DNA from: DASPXK01 sp035637315
GTDB lineage: Bacteria > Chloroflexota > UBA6077 > JACCZL01
DNA: 29,259 nt
Direction: 5' to 3'
Assembly (NCBI GenBank): GCA_035637315.1
Contig: DASPXK010000405.1
Location: 1-29,259, forward strand
Shown here: positions 14,661-22,674 of the stretch, piece by piece
How the letters are laid out: every line of letters starts with the position of its first letter
Numbering within the stretch: the first letter of the stretch is position 1
Position numbers and translations under genes: made by a program
Notes under the pieces: generated by a model
Database searches by the model: none
The model's input: the letters and a program-made list of their open reading frames with translations, nothing else
What the model was told of the DNA's origin: nothing

Positions 14661-14875
14661 GCCGGGATCTCTACACGCCAGGTCCCCACGAAGTCGCTCA
14701 TAGGCTCGTCGGAGTCACACGTTTTCAGGTAGGCGACAATCGCTTCTCGGATATTGGTTTCCAGGCTAGGCATGTCCGGCGCCTGACTGTAGCAGCCAGG
14801 CAACTCCACCACCTCGCCAACCAGCCAGTGGCTTTCCGGGTCGCGCTCGACCACAATGCTATACGCCTTCTTCAT
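14657..14875 (-). CDS. hicB: HicB-type antitoxin
   Basis: A 72-residue protein with the HicB partial RNase-H-like fold: YSIVVERDPESHWLVGEVVELPGCYSQAPD, then a helix ETNIREAIVAYLKTC. The ELPGC-YSQA pattern is typical. It lacks a C-terminal HTH or ribbon-helix-helix, so it may neutralise toxin without being the repressor itself. ATG 14875 has GACGAGG immediately before it, closer than usual. Its TGA stop overlaps the likely hicA TTG start. An almost perfect 20-base palindrome lies 13 bases upstream. Antitoxin-first order (hicBA) is seen here. Confidence 0.85.
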   Translation of the reverse strand: MKKAYSIVVERDPESHWLVGEVVELPGCYSQAPDMPSLETNIREAIVAYLKTCDSDEPMSDFVGTWRVEIPA

Positions 14876-14887
14876 CCTCGTCTGCGC

Positions 14888-14907
14888 CCTGACTGCCGGC
14901 GGTCAGG
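14888..14907. promoter_or_regulatory. Palindrome upstream of hicBA, candidate operator
   Basis: CCTGAC-T-GCCGGC-G-GTCAGG reads the same on both strands at 18 of 20 positions and lies 13 bases before the hicB ATG. Toxin-antitoxin operons are usually autorepressed at such sites, but this HicB has no visible DNA-binding domain, so the assignment is inferred from position only. Confidence 0.45.
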
Positions 14908-14994
14908 CCGGGCGCCTAAGTCTACCATTGTTTGGCGCGGCGAAATGGCAGCCTTTAGAGCGGAAGCGCGAGGCTACAGCCCCCGAGAACCCTC

Positions 14995-16212
14995 TCACCC
15001 GCCAACCGCGGCGAGACCGCGCTCCAGGTCGGCGATCAGGTCCGATGGCTCCTCGATGCCAATCGAGAGGCGCACGAGTCCGTCGCCGATGCCAACCACT
15101 CGCCGCTGCTCGGGCGTCAGGCCGCGATGGGAGGCTTGGACTGGGTAAAGGGTCAGCGTTCGCAGGTCGCCCAAGGTTGGGGCGGGTGTGACCAGACACA
15201 GCGCGTCCATGAAACGACGGACCGATTCGCGTCCGTCGCCCTTGAGATCGAAGGCGATCATCGCGCCATACCGCCCGTCCAGGAGCCGCCCGGTCAGCTC
15301 GTGCTGGGGGTGCGACGGCAGGCCCGGATAGTAGACGCGCTGGACCTGGGGGTGAGTCTCGAGCCAGCGAGCGATCTGAAGCGCGTTGTCACACTGGCGG
15401 GCCATCCGCAGAGGCAGCGTCTTGAGCCCGCGGTGTGAAAGCCAGGCCTCGTTCGGGCCGAGCACCGCGCCGAGCAACTTTGCCAGGTAATGCAGCCGTC
15501 GCCCGGTCTCATCGTCGGCTGCCGCGACCACTCCACCGGTTACGTCGCCGTGGCCGCCAAGGTACTTGGTGACGCTGTGGACCACCAGGTCGGCGCCGTG
15601 CTGGATCGGACGCAGCAAATACGGCGAGGCGAACGTGTTGTCCACGATGGTGGTCGCGCCGGCTCCGCGAGCCCGCGCCGTCAGCACTGGCAAGTCGAGT
15701 ACTTTGAGGAGCGGGTTCGAGATGGTCTCCATGTACAGCACCCGGGGCCCCTCCGCTAGCCCTCGCTCGACCGCCGTCAGGTCCGCCATGTCGACGAAGC
15801 TGGTCCGAATGCCGAGCTCCGCGAAGTGGGTGCTGAGCAGGACGCGGGTCAAACCGTAGCAGTCTTGCGTCGCCAGGACCCCGTTGCCTGGCTTCAGACC
15901 TGTCGCCAGCAGGGCGGCGTGGATCGCGGCCATGCCGGACGAGAACGCCCCGGCCAACGTCGCCGCCTCGAGTGTTGCGACGGCTGTCTCGAACGCGCGA
16001 ACGGTGGGGTTGCCGTCACGGGTGTAGTAGAAGCCAGGCCGCGTCCCGGCGAAGACCTCATCCAGCGCGTCGAACGACGGCATGAAGAAGCCGGAGGCGT
16101 TGTAGATCGGCGTCGAAGTCGGCTGCCAATCTCCGGCCGGCATCCCTTCGCCAGCATGCGCCGCCAGAGTGGCGAAGGCCAGATTGTCGCCGGATGGGGA
16201 TTCTCCCGACAT
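14995..16212 (-). CDS. PLP-dependent Cys/Met metabolism enzyme (cystathionine gamma-synthase/lyase, methionine gamma-lyase family)
   Basis: Fold-type I PLP enzyme of transsulfuration or sulfur amino acid breakdown; cytoplasmic tetramer. With ATG 16212 (GAGGAGG five bases upstream) it has 405 residues, a full-length family member. The PLP lysine is K216 in HSVTKYLGGHGD, the PLP-pyridine aspartate is D191 in IVDNTF, Y63 and R65 sit in YYTRDGNPT, and the stacking tyrosine is Y119 in DCYGLTR. The position after YG is L rather than the cysteine of classical methionine gamma-lyase, which argues against that precise activity. A longer frame to 16320 would read through a palindromic repeat and is rejected. 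Exact substrate undetermined. Confidence 0.9.
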   Translation of the reverse strand: MSGESPSGDNLAFATLAAHAGEGMPAGDWQPTSTPIYNASGFFMPSFDALDEVFAGTRPGFYYTRDGNPTVRAFETAVATLEAATLAGAFSSGMAAIHAALLATGLKPGNGVLATQDCYGLTRVLLSTHFAELGIRTSFVDMADLTAVERGLAEGPRVLYMETISNPLLKVLDLPVLTARARGAGATTIVDNTFASPYLLRPIQHGADLVVHSVTKYLGGHGDVTGGVVAAADDETGRRLHYLAKLLGAVLGPNEAWLSHRGLKTLPLRMARQCDNALQIARWLETHPQVQRVYYPGLPSHPQHELTGRLLDGRYGAMIAFDLKGDGRESVRRFMDALCLVTPAPTLGDLRTLTLYPVQASHRGLTPEQRRVVGIGDGLVRLSIGIEEPSDLIADLERGLAAVGG

Positions 16213-16251
16213 GTCGGCCTCCTCGCACGTCCCTCGCGTGACGGTCGTCGC

Positions 16252-16296
16252 GTAGGGCGAGGTCCCCTCGCCCTGGCGGGGGAACCCCGCCCCTAC
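16252..16296. repeat. GTAGGG-capped double hairpin (copy 3)
   Basis: Outer GTAGGGCG and CGCCCCTAC caps enclose two small hairpins: GGGCGAGG with CCTCGCCC, and GGCGGGG with CCCCGCC. It lies upstream of the PLP-enzyme ribosome-binding site and downstream of the YtcJ-like gene. Same cap as the copies at 3601, 6055 and 28789 but with unrelated stem sequence. Confidence 0.75.
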
Positions 16297-16334
16297 CGCT
16301 GGGACTCGACATGACAACAACGCGCTCGCTGAGC

Positions 16335-17927
16335 TTACATAGCATAGACGACCTGCCCGTCGAAGATCGTCATCTCCACGGAGATGCCGAACAACTCCTC
16401 TGGAGGAATGGCATACGGATCGGCCGAGAGGACGAGCAGGTCGGCCAGCTTGCCTGTTGCGACCGAGCCGTGCTCATGAGCCAGGCCGGCCGCGTCCGCG
16501 CTGCCCAGAGTGTAGGCCCGAACCGCCTCGGGGACGGTGAGTCGCTGCTCTGGATGCCAGCCGCCGGGTGGATCACCATCAGGCAGTTGGCGCGTGGCGG
16601 CGGCGTGGACACCTCGGAACGGGTCGGGCGGCTCGACCGGGCAGTCCGTCCCGAACGCCAGCCGTGCCCCGGCCTCGAGCACCGATCGCCACGGGTAGGC
16701 CGTTCGACAGCGGGAGCCCCAGCGACGGTCGGCGATCCGCATGTCGGAGGTGACATGCAGCGGCTGCATCGAGGCGACGACGTCGAGGCGACCAAAGCGG
16801 CCCAGGTCGTCCGGGTCGACGAGCTGAGCGTGCTCGATCCGCAAAATCTGCTGACGGCCGGGCTCCTCCGAGCGGACCGTCTCGGCCGCGTCGAGGACCG
16901 ATCGCACGGCCGCGTCGCCGATGGCGTGAATGGCTACCCCGATCCCCGCCTCGCGCGCCTCTCGCATCAGCCCAATCAGCTCTTCTAGTTCGAGCCTGGC
17001 GATGCCCCGATCGTTCGTCTCGGCCGAGTCGGTATAGGGCGCCAACATGGCGGCCGTGCCTGATCCGAGCGCGCCATCGGCAAAGAGCTTGAGAAGGCCA
17101 ACTCGCAGCCGCTGGCTGCCGAAGCCGGTCCTCAGGCCTATCCGCGAGGCTGCCGCGAGGACGTGACTCGGCAAGCCGGCGAACACCCGCAGCCGCAACT
17201 CGCCGCGGGAATCCAGCACCTGGAGCGCCTCGAACGCCCGAGCGCCTTCGAAGCTGTGGACGGCGGTGACGCCCAGCCGTAGCAGCGCGTCCTGGCCCTC
17301 GTGGAGGCTGGCCACGCTTGCCTCGAGCGAAGGTTGGTCGGCCAGCTCGCGCAGCGGGCGGCCAGCCTCCTCGAGCAATATTCCGCTGGGAGTGCCGTTC
17401 GGCTCGCGCAGGATTCGACCGCCAGGCGGGTCAGGCGTGTCTCGGCCGATGCCGGCCAGCTCGAGCGCCGCCGTGTTCACCCAGACGGCGTGAGCGTCAC
17501 GGCTGAGCAAAAAGACCGGCCGGCCGCGGGCAACGCGGTCGAGGTCGTGGCGGCTCGGAAACGCCGCCCCGGGCCACAAGTTCCGGTCCCATCCGCGACC
17601 CACCACCCACGCCCTGGGCGGGGCGGCCACGGCCGCCTGACCTACCAGCCCGAGGGCTGATTCGAGTGTCTCGGCGCCTTCCAACTGGAGGCGCTCGCGG
17701 CTGAGGCAGTAAGCCAGCAAGTGGAAGTGGGCGTCCACGAAGCCTGGTATGACGGTCCGGCCGTGGAGGTCGATCCTGTCCGCGCTGGCTCCCACCACGT
17801 CGAGGGCCGCCTCGTTCGAACCGACAGCTGCGATCCGATTGCCAACCACACCGACCGCCTGGCCGCGCGGCGACGCGTGTTCCTGCGTATAGACGCGCCC
17901 GTTCACGAGCGCCAGCGCACGAGCCAT
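16335..17927 (-). CDS. YtcJ-type amidohydrolase
   Basis: Amidohydrolase-superfamily metal-dependent hydrolase of the YtcJ/NfdA (N-substituted formamide deformylase-like) group. The 530 residues are full length. Metal motif is H67 and H69 in PGFVDAHFHLLAY; later ligands are suggested by GVAIHAIGDAA, RIEHAQLVDP and FGTDCPVEPPDPF. The group motif GRGWD and the SRDAHAVWVNTAALE block are present. The substrate is not predictable. No signal peptide is seen. The ATG at 17927 has no Shine-Dalgarno: it lies in the first units of heptamer array D. It precedes the PLP enzyme on the same strand across a GTAGGG double hairpin. Confidence 0.9.
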   Translation of the reverse strand: MARALALVNGRVYTQEHASPRGQAVGVVGNRIAAVGSNEAALDVVGASADRIDLHGRTVIPGFVDAHFHLLAYCLSRERLQLEGAETLESALGLVGQAAVAAPPRAWVVGRGWDRNLWPGAAFPSRHDLDRVARGRPVFLLSRDAHAVWVNTAALELAGIGRDTPDPPGGRILREPNGTPSGILLEEAGRPLRELADQPSLEASVASLHEGQDALLRLGVTAVHSFEGARAFEALQVLDSRGELRLRVFAGLPSHVLAAASRIGLRTGFGSQRLRVGLLKLFADGALGSGTAAMLAPYTDSAETNDRGIARLELEELIGLMREAREAGIGVAIHAIGDAAVRSVLDAAETVRSEEPGRQQILRIEHAQLVDPDDLGRFGRLDVVASMQPLHVTSDMRIADRRWGSRCRTAYPWRSVLEAGARLAFGTDCPVEPPDPFRGVHAAATRQLPDGDPPGGWHPEQRLTVPEAVRAYTLGSADAAGLAHEHGSVATGKLADLLVLSADPYAIPPEELFGISVEMTIFDGQVVYAM

Positions 17928-18042
17928 CAGCGATCAGCCGTCAGCCGTCAGCACCAGCCGAATGCGCGCAGGTCGCGTGGAGTGCCTGAGCTGCATCCGC
18001 AGCCAACTCCTGACAGCTGAGAGCTGACGGCTGACGGCTTCG
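17923..18042. repeat. Heptamer array with perfect inverted ends (array D)
   Basis: Left units GCCATCA, GCGATCA, GCCGTCA, GCCGTCA and right units CTGACAG, CTGAGAG, CTGACGG, CTGACGG surround a central ~55-base non-repetitive stretch. Positions 17936-17952 and 18023-18039 are perfect 17-base inverted copies. The array contains the start codon of the YtcJ-like gene and ends three bases before the stop of the acetyltransferase gene. Confidence 0.9.
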
Positions 18043-18762
18043 TCAATATTCGCTGAAGAACTCCTCGGCGTACTCGGCGTACCCGAGGGCCCGGCACACC
18101 TTGGCGGAGGCGACGTTCGAGCGGTCGTGCACGTAAAGCGAAAGCCGCCCCTGATCCAACACGAAGGCGGTCGCGGCTGACACGACCTCCTTGGCAAGTC
18201 CCTGGCCACGGTAGGCCGCTTCGGTGACCACCGCGATCTCCCAGACGTCGTCGGACTTCAGCTTGATCGCGGCCCAACTAGCGATATCGCGACGACTGCC
18301 TCGGATAACGAAAATCTCGCCGTCAAAGCGCCGTCGTAGGTCGGAGCCACTCGGATCGCCCTGCTCCAGCCGCTGGGCGCGGCTGGCTATTGGACGGAAG
18401 TGCTCCGAGTCTGCAAACAGGACGTACCCGCTGAGGGTGTACGCATAGGGGATCGCGGCCCGTGAGATCTGACGCAGTCGCTCGAACTCGATCGAGCCCA
18501 GCGGGCGGCCTGGGACCAGTGGTGACGCCTCCGCGCGCGCCCGCTCGACCAGATCTGGACGCGCCGAGATGACGCCTCCGCCAGGCGTCGAGAGAGCCAG
18601 CAGGGGGACAGTGTAACCACCCCAGCCCGGCCGGTTGCGGCGCTCGGACGGAACGATGTGGACACCCGGCCGCTCGAGCAGCGCTCGGCTGCAGCCCAGC
18701 TCGACGACGTGGAACTCGTCGAGCCGTTCGACCTGTCCGACTTTGATGCGCTCTTCGAGCAT
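18043..18762 (-). CDS. GNAT-family N-acetyltransferase
   Basis: A 239-residue protein whose C-terminal ~75 residues form a GNAT acetyl-CoA binding core: IAVVTEAAYRGQGLAKEVV (pyrophosphate loop RGQGLA) and LYVHDRSNVASAKVCRALGY. The N-terminal ~130 residues resemble the extended N-domain of GNAT proteins of unknown substrate (LLERPGVHIVPSERR, GYVLFADSEHF). Acceptor substrate unknown. ATG 18762 has no ribosome-binding site, but TATACT lies ten bases before it, compatible with leaderless transcription (inference; no good -35). It is divergent from the UPF0182 gene, with 80 bases between them. Confidence 0.82.
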   Translation of the reverse strand: MLEERIKVGQVERLDEFHVVELGCSRALLERPGVHIVPSERRNRPGWGGYTVPLLALSTPGGGVISARPDLVERARAEASPLVPGRPLGSIEFERLRQISRAAIPYAYTLSGYVLFADSEHFRPIASRAQRLEQGDPSGSDLRRRFDGEIFVIRGSRRDIASWAAIKLKSDDVWEIAVVTEAAYRGQGLAKEVVSAATAFVLDQGRLSLYVHDRSNVASAKVCRALGYAEYAEEFFSEY

Positions 18763-18827
18763 CGCCAGCGCGAGTATATCAGAGGGGGAGTCGAGAACTG
18801 CGCCGTGCTATAAATCGTCCTGAGCCA

Positions 18828-18842
18828 GCAGGAGGAACGCGC
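18828..18842 (+). promoter_or_regulatory. Ribosome-binding site that fixes a TTG start
   Basis: An AGGAGG with a seven-base spacer stands in front of TTG 18843. The first in-frame ATG (18861) would be 25 bases from it, too far. This supports TTG initiation for the UPF0182 gene. A TATAAAT lies about 25 bases further upstream as a possible -10, without a clear -35. Confidence 0.65.
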
Positions 18843-21671
18843 TTGGACCCCGTCGTCCCAATGGAGCGCTGGCCGCGACGGCGCGGTCGGACCGGCCGCT
18901 ATGTCGCCGTCAGCCGGCTCGCTGGAGCGGCCGTCCTGGTGGTTCTCGGCATCCTTGCCACCATCGGTACCGACCTCTATACGGACTGGCTGTGGTTCGA
19001 GAGCGTCGGCCTTCAGAGCGTCTATGAGACCACCCTGACCGCCCAGGTGGTCTTGTTCTCGGCTGGCGCGTTCGTTTTCCTGGCGGCGTACCTGCCCAGC
19101 GTCTTCCTGGCTCGTCGGCTGGCGTACCGACTGGACCACCTGGCGCCGGCCGAGGAGGATGGCATCTGGGCCTACATCGCGCGCGTCGGCGCACGAGTGG
19201 GCGAGCAGAGCGCGTACCGCAGCTTCGTCAATGGTGGCATCGCCATCCTCGGCCTGTTTCTGGCGATCATTATGGGTCTGGTATCGGCCGGCCAGTGGTC
19301 GCTGGTCATGCGCTACCGCTATCAGGTCCCGTTCAACTTGATCGACCCGATCTTCGGCCAGGACGTGGGATTCTACGTCTTCAGTTTGCCCTTCTACCGA
19401 GCGCTGCATTCGTGGACCCTCGGAGCGCTGATCCTGATCACCACAACCACGCTGGCCGTCTATGCCGTCGTGACCGCCTACGAGCTTGGGATCAACTTGG
19501 AGCGGGTGATCTTCAACCTGCCGCGAGCGGTCAAGGTGCATCTGGCCGTGCTCGCGGCCCTGCTGATGCTGCTCGTGGCCGCGAATCACCTGCTCGATCT
19601 GTATGAGCTGGTCTACTCCACCCGCGGCGTGGCCTACGGGCCGGGTTACGCCGATGTCAGGGCGGAGATGCCGGCCCTGTACATCATGTTCGGCGCAGCC
19701 TTGCTGGCGGCGGTCCTGATGCTGGCCAGCGCCGCCGGCCGCTCCCTCCGCCCGGCCGTCACCGGCCTCGCCCTGTGGGGCATCGTCGCAGTCATCGGCG
19801 GGCTGATCTTTCCCAACGTCATCGAGAACTTCGAGGTCAAGCCGAACCAGCTCGAGAAGGAGCGCCCCTACCTGGAGAACAGCATCACCTTCACGCGGAA
19901 GGCGTTCGGGCTCGACGCCATCCAGGAGCAGTTCTTCCCAGCCGATGACGCGGTCACAACCGAGGACGTCCGGGCAAACCCCGAGACGATCCGAAATATT
20001 CGCCTGTGGGACCATCGCCCGCTCAAGGACACGTACAACCAGATCCAGAGCATCCGCAGCTACTACATCTTCGACGACGTGGACGTGGACCGCTATCAGC
20101 TTCGGGACGGCTATCGCCAGGTGATGCTGGCCGCGCGCGAGCTAGCGCCCGAGGCGCTCCAGGCCCAGGCCAGGACCTGGGTCAACCAGCGCCTCAAGTT
20201 CACCCACGGCTACGGCGTGGCCATGTCGCTGGTCAGCGCCGTCGCCGAGGAGGGGCGGCCCCAGCTCTTGATTCAGGATGTTCCGCCGCGAGGTGATGTT
20301 CCGATCACGCGGCCGGAGATCTATTACGGAACCCATCCGGCCAGCTACGTGATCGTCAAGACCAACGAGGCCGAGTTCGACTACCCGCGCGGTGATGAGA
20401 ACGTCGAAGCCCGCCACCAGGGCAACACCGGCGTCAACATCGGAAGCTTCTTCCGGCGCCTGCTCTACGCGGTGCGCTTCCGCGACGGCAACATCCTCCT
20501 CTCCGGCGCCGTGCGTCCTGACTCGGAGATCGTTTATCGGCGCAGCGTTCGCGAGCGGGTCGAGCGGGTCGCCCCGTTTCTGATGCAGGATCGCGATCCG
20601 TACATCGTCGTCGCCGATGGCCAGCTCGTCTGGATGCTCGACACGTACACGACCACGAGCAGCTACCCGTATTCTCAACCCCAGTTCTGGCGGCCGTTCA
20701 ACACCTGGCTCAACTACATCCGCAACAGTGTCAAGGTCGTGATCAACGCCTACGACGGCACGATGAAGTTCTACGTGTCCGACCCCGACGATCCGCTGCT
20801 GCGCAGCTACCAGGAGATCTTCCCCGAGCTGTTCTTGCCGATGGCCGAGATGCCGGCCGCATTTCATCAGCACATCCGCTATCCGGAGGACCTGTTCCGA
20901 ATCCAGTCAGGGCGCTACCAGACGTTCCACATGCAAGACCCGACCGTCTTCTACAACCGCGAGGATGTCTGGGGGATCCCTTTCGAGAAGTTCTACAACG
21001 AGAAACAGCCCGTAGACCCCTACTACGTCATCATGCGGCTGCCCGGCCAGGCCCGCGAGGAGTTCCTGTTGATGCAGCCGTTCACCCCCCTGGGGAAGGA
21101 CAACATGATTGCCTGGCTGGCCGCCCGCTCCGACGAGCCAAACTACGGCAAGCTGCTCGTCTACAAGTTTCCGAAAGAGAAGCTGGTGTACGGCCCCTTC
21201 CAGGTGGAGGGCCGGATCGATCAGGACCCGACCGTCTCATCCCAGTTCACCCTCTGGAGCCAGGCCGGCTCGCGAGTCATCCGCGGAAACCTGCTCGTGA
21301 TCCCGGTCGGGACATCCAACCTGTACGTCGAACCGATCTACCTGCAGGCCGAAAACGGACCGATCCCGGAGCTGAAGCGAGTGATCCTTTCGACCGGCAA
21401 TCGCCTGGTCATGGAGCCTAGCCTGGAGGAAGCGATCGCCAAGCTGTTCGGAGGTGGCGCGCAGGCGGCTGTTCAGAGCGGCCCGGCGCCCAGCCCCCAG
21501 ATACCCTCAGGCCCGCTCTCCCCCGACGTCGCGACCTTGATCCGTTCCGCCAGCGAACACTTCGGCCGGGCTCAGGAAGCGTTGCGGGCCGCCGATTGGG
21601 GGCGCTACGGCGAGGAGCAAAAGGCGCTCGATGCCGACCTGCGCCGTCTGGCCGAGCTGGGCGGCCGCTAA
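18843..21671 (+). CDS. UPF0182 (COG1615) large membrane protein
   Basis: A 942-residue member of UPF0182, a conserved family of unknown function in actinobacteria, cyanobacteria, Chloroflexota and others. The N-terminal third has about seven hydrophobic segments (beginning with LAGAAVLVVLGILATIG), with family motifs DWLWFESVGLQSVYETT, DPIFGQDVGFYVFSLPFY and LDLYELVYSTRGVAYGPGYAD. From about residue 335 a long extracytoplasmic or soluble domain begins (NFEVKPNQLEKERPYLE, NIRLWDHRPL), with GDENVEARHQGNTGVNIGS-type and DPYIVVADGQLVWMLD motifs. A proline-rich linker (~880) and a C-terminal helix follow. TTG start fixed by a strong ribosome-binding site. Convergent with the downstream dehydrogenase. 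Confidence 0.93.
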   Translation: MDPVVPMERWPRRRGRTGRYVAVSRLAGAAVLVVLGILATIGTDLYTDWLWFESVGLQSVYETTLTAQVVLFSAGAFVFLAAYLPSVFLARRLAYRLDHLAPAEEDGIWAYIARVGARVGEQSAYRSFVNGGIAILGLFLAIIMGLVSAGQWSLVMRYRYQVPFNLIDPIFGQDVGFYVFSLPFYRALHSWTLGALILITTTTLAVYAVVTAYELGINLERVIFNLPRAVKVHLAVLAALLMLLVAANHLLDLYELVYSTRGVAYGPGYADVRAEMPALYIMFGAALLAAVLMLASAAGRSLRPAVTGLALWGIVAVIGGLIFPNVIENFEVKPNQLEKERPYLENSITFTRKAFGLDAIQEQFFPADDAVTTEDVRANPETIRNIRLWDHRPLKDTYNQIQSIRSYYIFDDVDVDRYQLRDGYRQVMLAARELAPEALQAQARTWVNQRLKFTHGYGVAMSLVSAVAEEGRPQLLIQDVPPRGDVPITRPEIYYGTHPASYVIVKTNEAEFDYPRGDENVEARHQGNTGVNIGSFFRRLLYAVRFRDGNILLSGAVRPDSEIVYRRSVRERVERVAPFLMQDRDPYIVVADGQLVWMLDTYTTTSSYPYSQPQFWRPFNTWLNYIRNSVKVVINAYDGTMKFYVSDPDDPLLRSYQEIFPELFLPMAEMPAAFHQHIRYPEDLFRIQSGRYQTFHMQDPTVFYNREDVWGIPFEKFYNEKQPVDPYYVIMRLPGQAREEFLLMQPFTPLGKDNMIAWLAARSDEPNYGKLLVYKFPKEKLVYGPFQVEGRIDQDPTVSSQFTLWSQAGSRVIRGNLLVIPVGTSNLYVEPIYLQAENGPIPELKRVILSTGNRLVMEPSLEEAIAKLFGGGAQAAVQSGPAPSPQIPSGPLSPDVATLIRSASEHFGRAQEALRAADWGRYGEEQKALDADLRRLAELGGR

Positions 21672-21672
21672 A

Positions 21673-21751
21673 CGAGTCCAAGGTCCAAAGTCCCACGTCC
21701 CAAGTCCCGAGGCGCTCCACTTTGGACTTTGGACTTGAGACTTTGGACTGG
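21673..21751. repeat. Heptamer array between convergent genes (array E)
   Basis: Left units GTCCAAG, GTCCAAA, GTCCCAC, GTCCCAA and right units CTTTGGA, CTTTGGA, CTTGAGA, CTTTGGA pair at about 25 of 33 positions. It fills the 80-base gap between the stops of the UPF0182 gene and the dehydrogenase gene, where a bidirectional terminator or transcript-end hairpin would be expected. Confidence 0.85.
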
Positions 21752-22549
21752 TTAGGACATCACGAGCCCGCCGTCGACCGTCACGGCCTGGCCGGTCATG
21801 TAGGTGGCATCCGGGCCAGCCAGGAAGGCGGCCACGTTGGCCACGTCCTCGGGCCGCTCGGGCCGGCCGAGTGGAATGTGAGCGATCTGCTCGCGCCACA
21901 CCTCGCCTTTGGGCAGTCCTTCCAGCTCACCCCATTCGGTATCGATCTGCTCCCACATCGCCGTCTCCACGCGACCCGGGCAGATCGCGTTGACCGTGAC
22001 GTAGGGCGCCAGCGCCGCGGCGGCCGAATGGGTGATCGAGATAACGGCGGTCTTACTGGCCGCGTACGGCGCGAACATCGGCCGCCCGCCCGGGCGGCCC
22101 GCAATCGAGGCCGTGTTGATGATCCGCCCGCGGAGCCCGTCCGGGCCAGGGTCCTGCTCGACCATTTGTCGCGCGACCGCCTGGAGCACGAAGAATACTG
22201 CCCGCGCGTTTACGCTCATAACAAGGTCCCAATGCTCCTCGGTCACGTCGAGCAGACGCGCCACCCTGATCACCCCGGCGTTGTTGGCGAGCACGTCGAT
22301 CCGCCCAAACTCGTCCGTGGCACGTCTGACCATGGCGCGGATGTCACTCAGCTTGGTCACGTCGACTCGAATCGCGAGCGCGCGCGCCTCGGTCGTGGCC
22401 ACCTCATCGGCGACAGAGCGGGCGCCGACCTCGTTGACGTCGGCGATGACCACGTTGGCGCCCTCGGCAGCGAACCGCAGCGCGATCGCCCGCCCGATCC
22501 CACGCCCCCCACCGGTCACCAAGCCGACTTTGCCGTCTAGCAGTCCCAT
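21752..22549 (-). CDS. Short-chain dehydrogenase/reductase (classical SDR)
   Basis: A 265-residue NAD(P)-dependent oxidoreductase. Cofactor motif TGGGRGIG (12-19), D37 after the second strand (suggesting NAD), NNAG (89-92), N114, and catalytic S148, Y162 and K166 (NTASIAG, YAASK); ICPGRVETAM follows the active site and TGQAVTVDGG ends the fold. The substrate (sugar, polyol, 3-oxoacyl-ACP or secondary alcohol) cannot be read from sequence. ATG 22549 has GAGGGGATC in front. It is downstream of the tungstoenzyme gene on the same strand but separated by 125 bases and a hairpin, so a functional link is only suggestive. Confidence 0.93.
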   Translation of the reverse strand: MGLLDGKVGLVTGGGRGIGRAIALRFAAEGANVVIADVNEVGARSVADEVATTEARALAIRVDVTKLSDIRAMVRRATDEFGRIDVLANNAGVIRVARLLDVTEEHWDLVMSVNARAVFFVLQAVARQMVEQDPGPDGLRGRIINTASIAGRPGGRPMFAPYAASKTAVISITHSAAAALAPYVTVNAICPGRVETAMWEQIDTEWGELEGLPKGEVWREQIAHIPLGRPERPEDVANVAAFLAGPDATYMTGQAVTVDGGLVMS

Positions 22550-22597
22550 GTTGATCCCCTCACTGGACTCAGCCCCTGGGCGTGCGACCTCAGTAAC

Positions 22598-22649
22598 GCG
22601 ACCGTAACGGAGCGGAGCCCAAACCGCTCGGCCGCTCCCTCACGGTCGC
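22598..22649. repeat. Inverted repeat after the AOR-family gene
   Basis: Arms 22598-22615 (GCGACCGTAACGGAGCGG) and 22632-22649 match at 16 of 18 positions around a 16-base loop. It stands just beyond the stop of the AOR-family gene and before the dehydrogenase start. There is no T-run. It may act as a transcript-end hairpin or be a REP-like element. Confidence 0.65.
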
Positions 22650-22674
22650 GGTACAGATGCCCGTGAGCGCGCAG

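Noticed and set aside
14995..16212. Classical methionine gamma-lyase
   Set aside because: The residue after the active-site YG is leucine, not the cysteine typical of that enzyme; only the broader PLP family is supported.
18387..20015. 542-codon minus-strand ORF
   Set aside because: Runs antisense through the UPF0182 gene and then out of frame through the GNAT gene; no family features.
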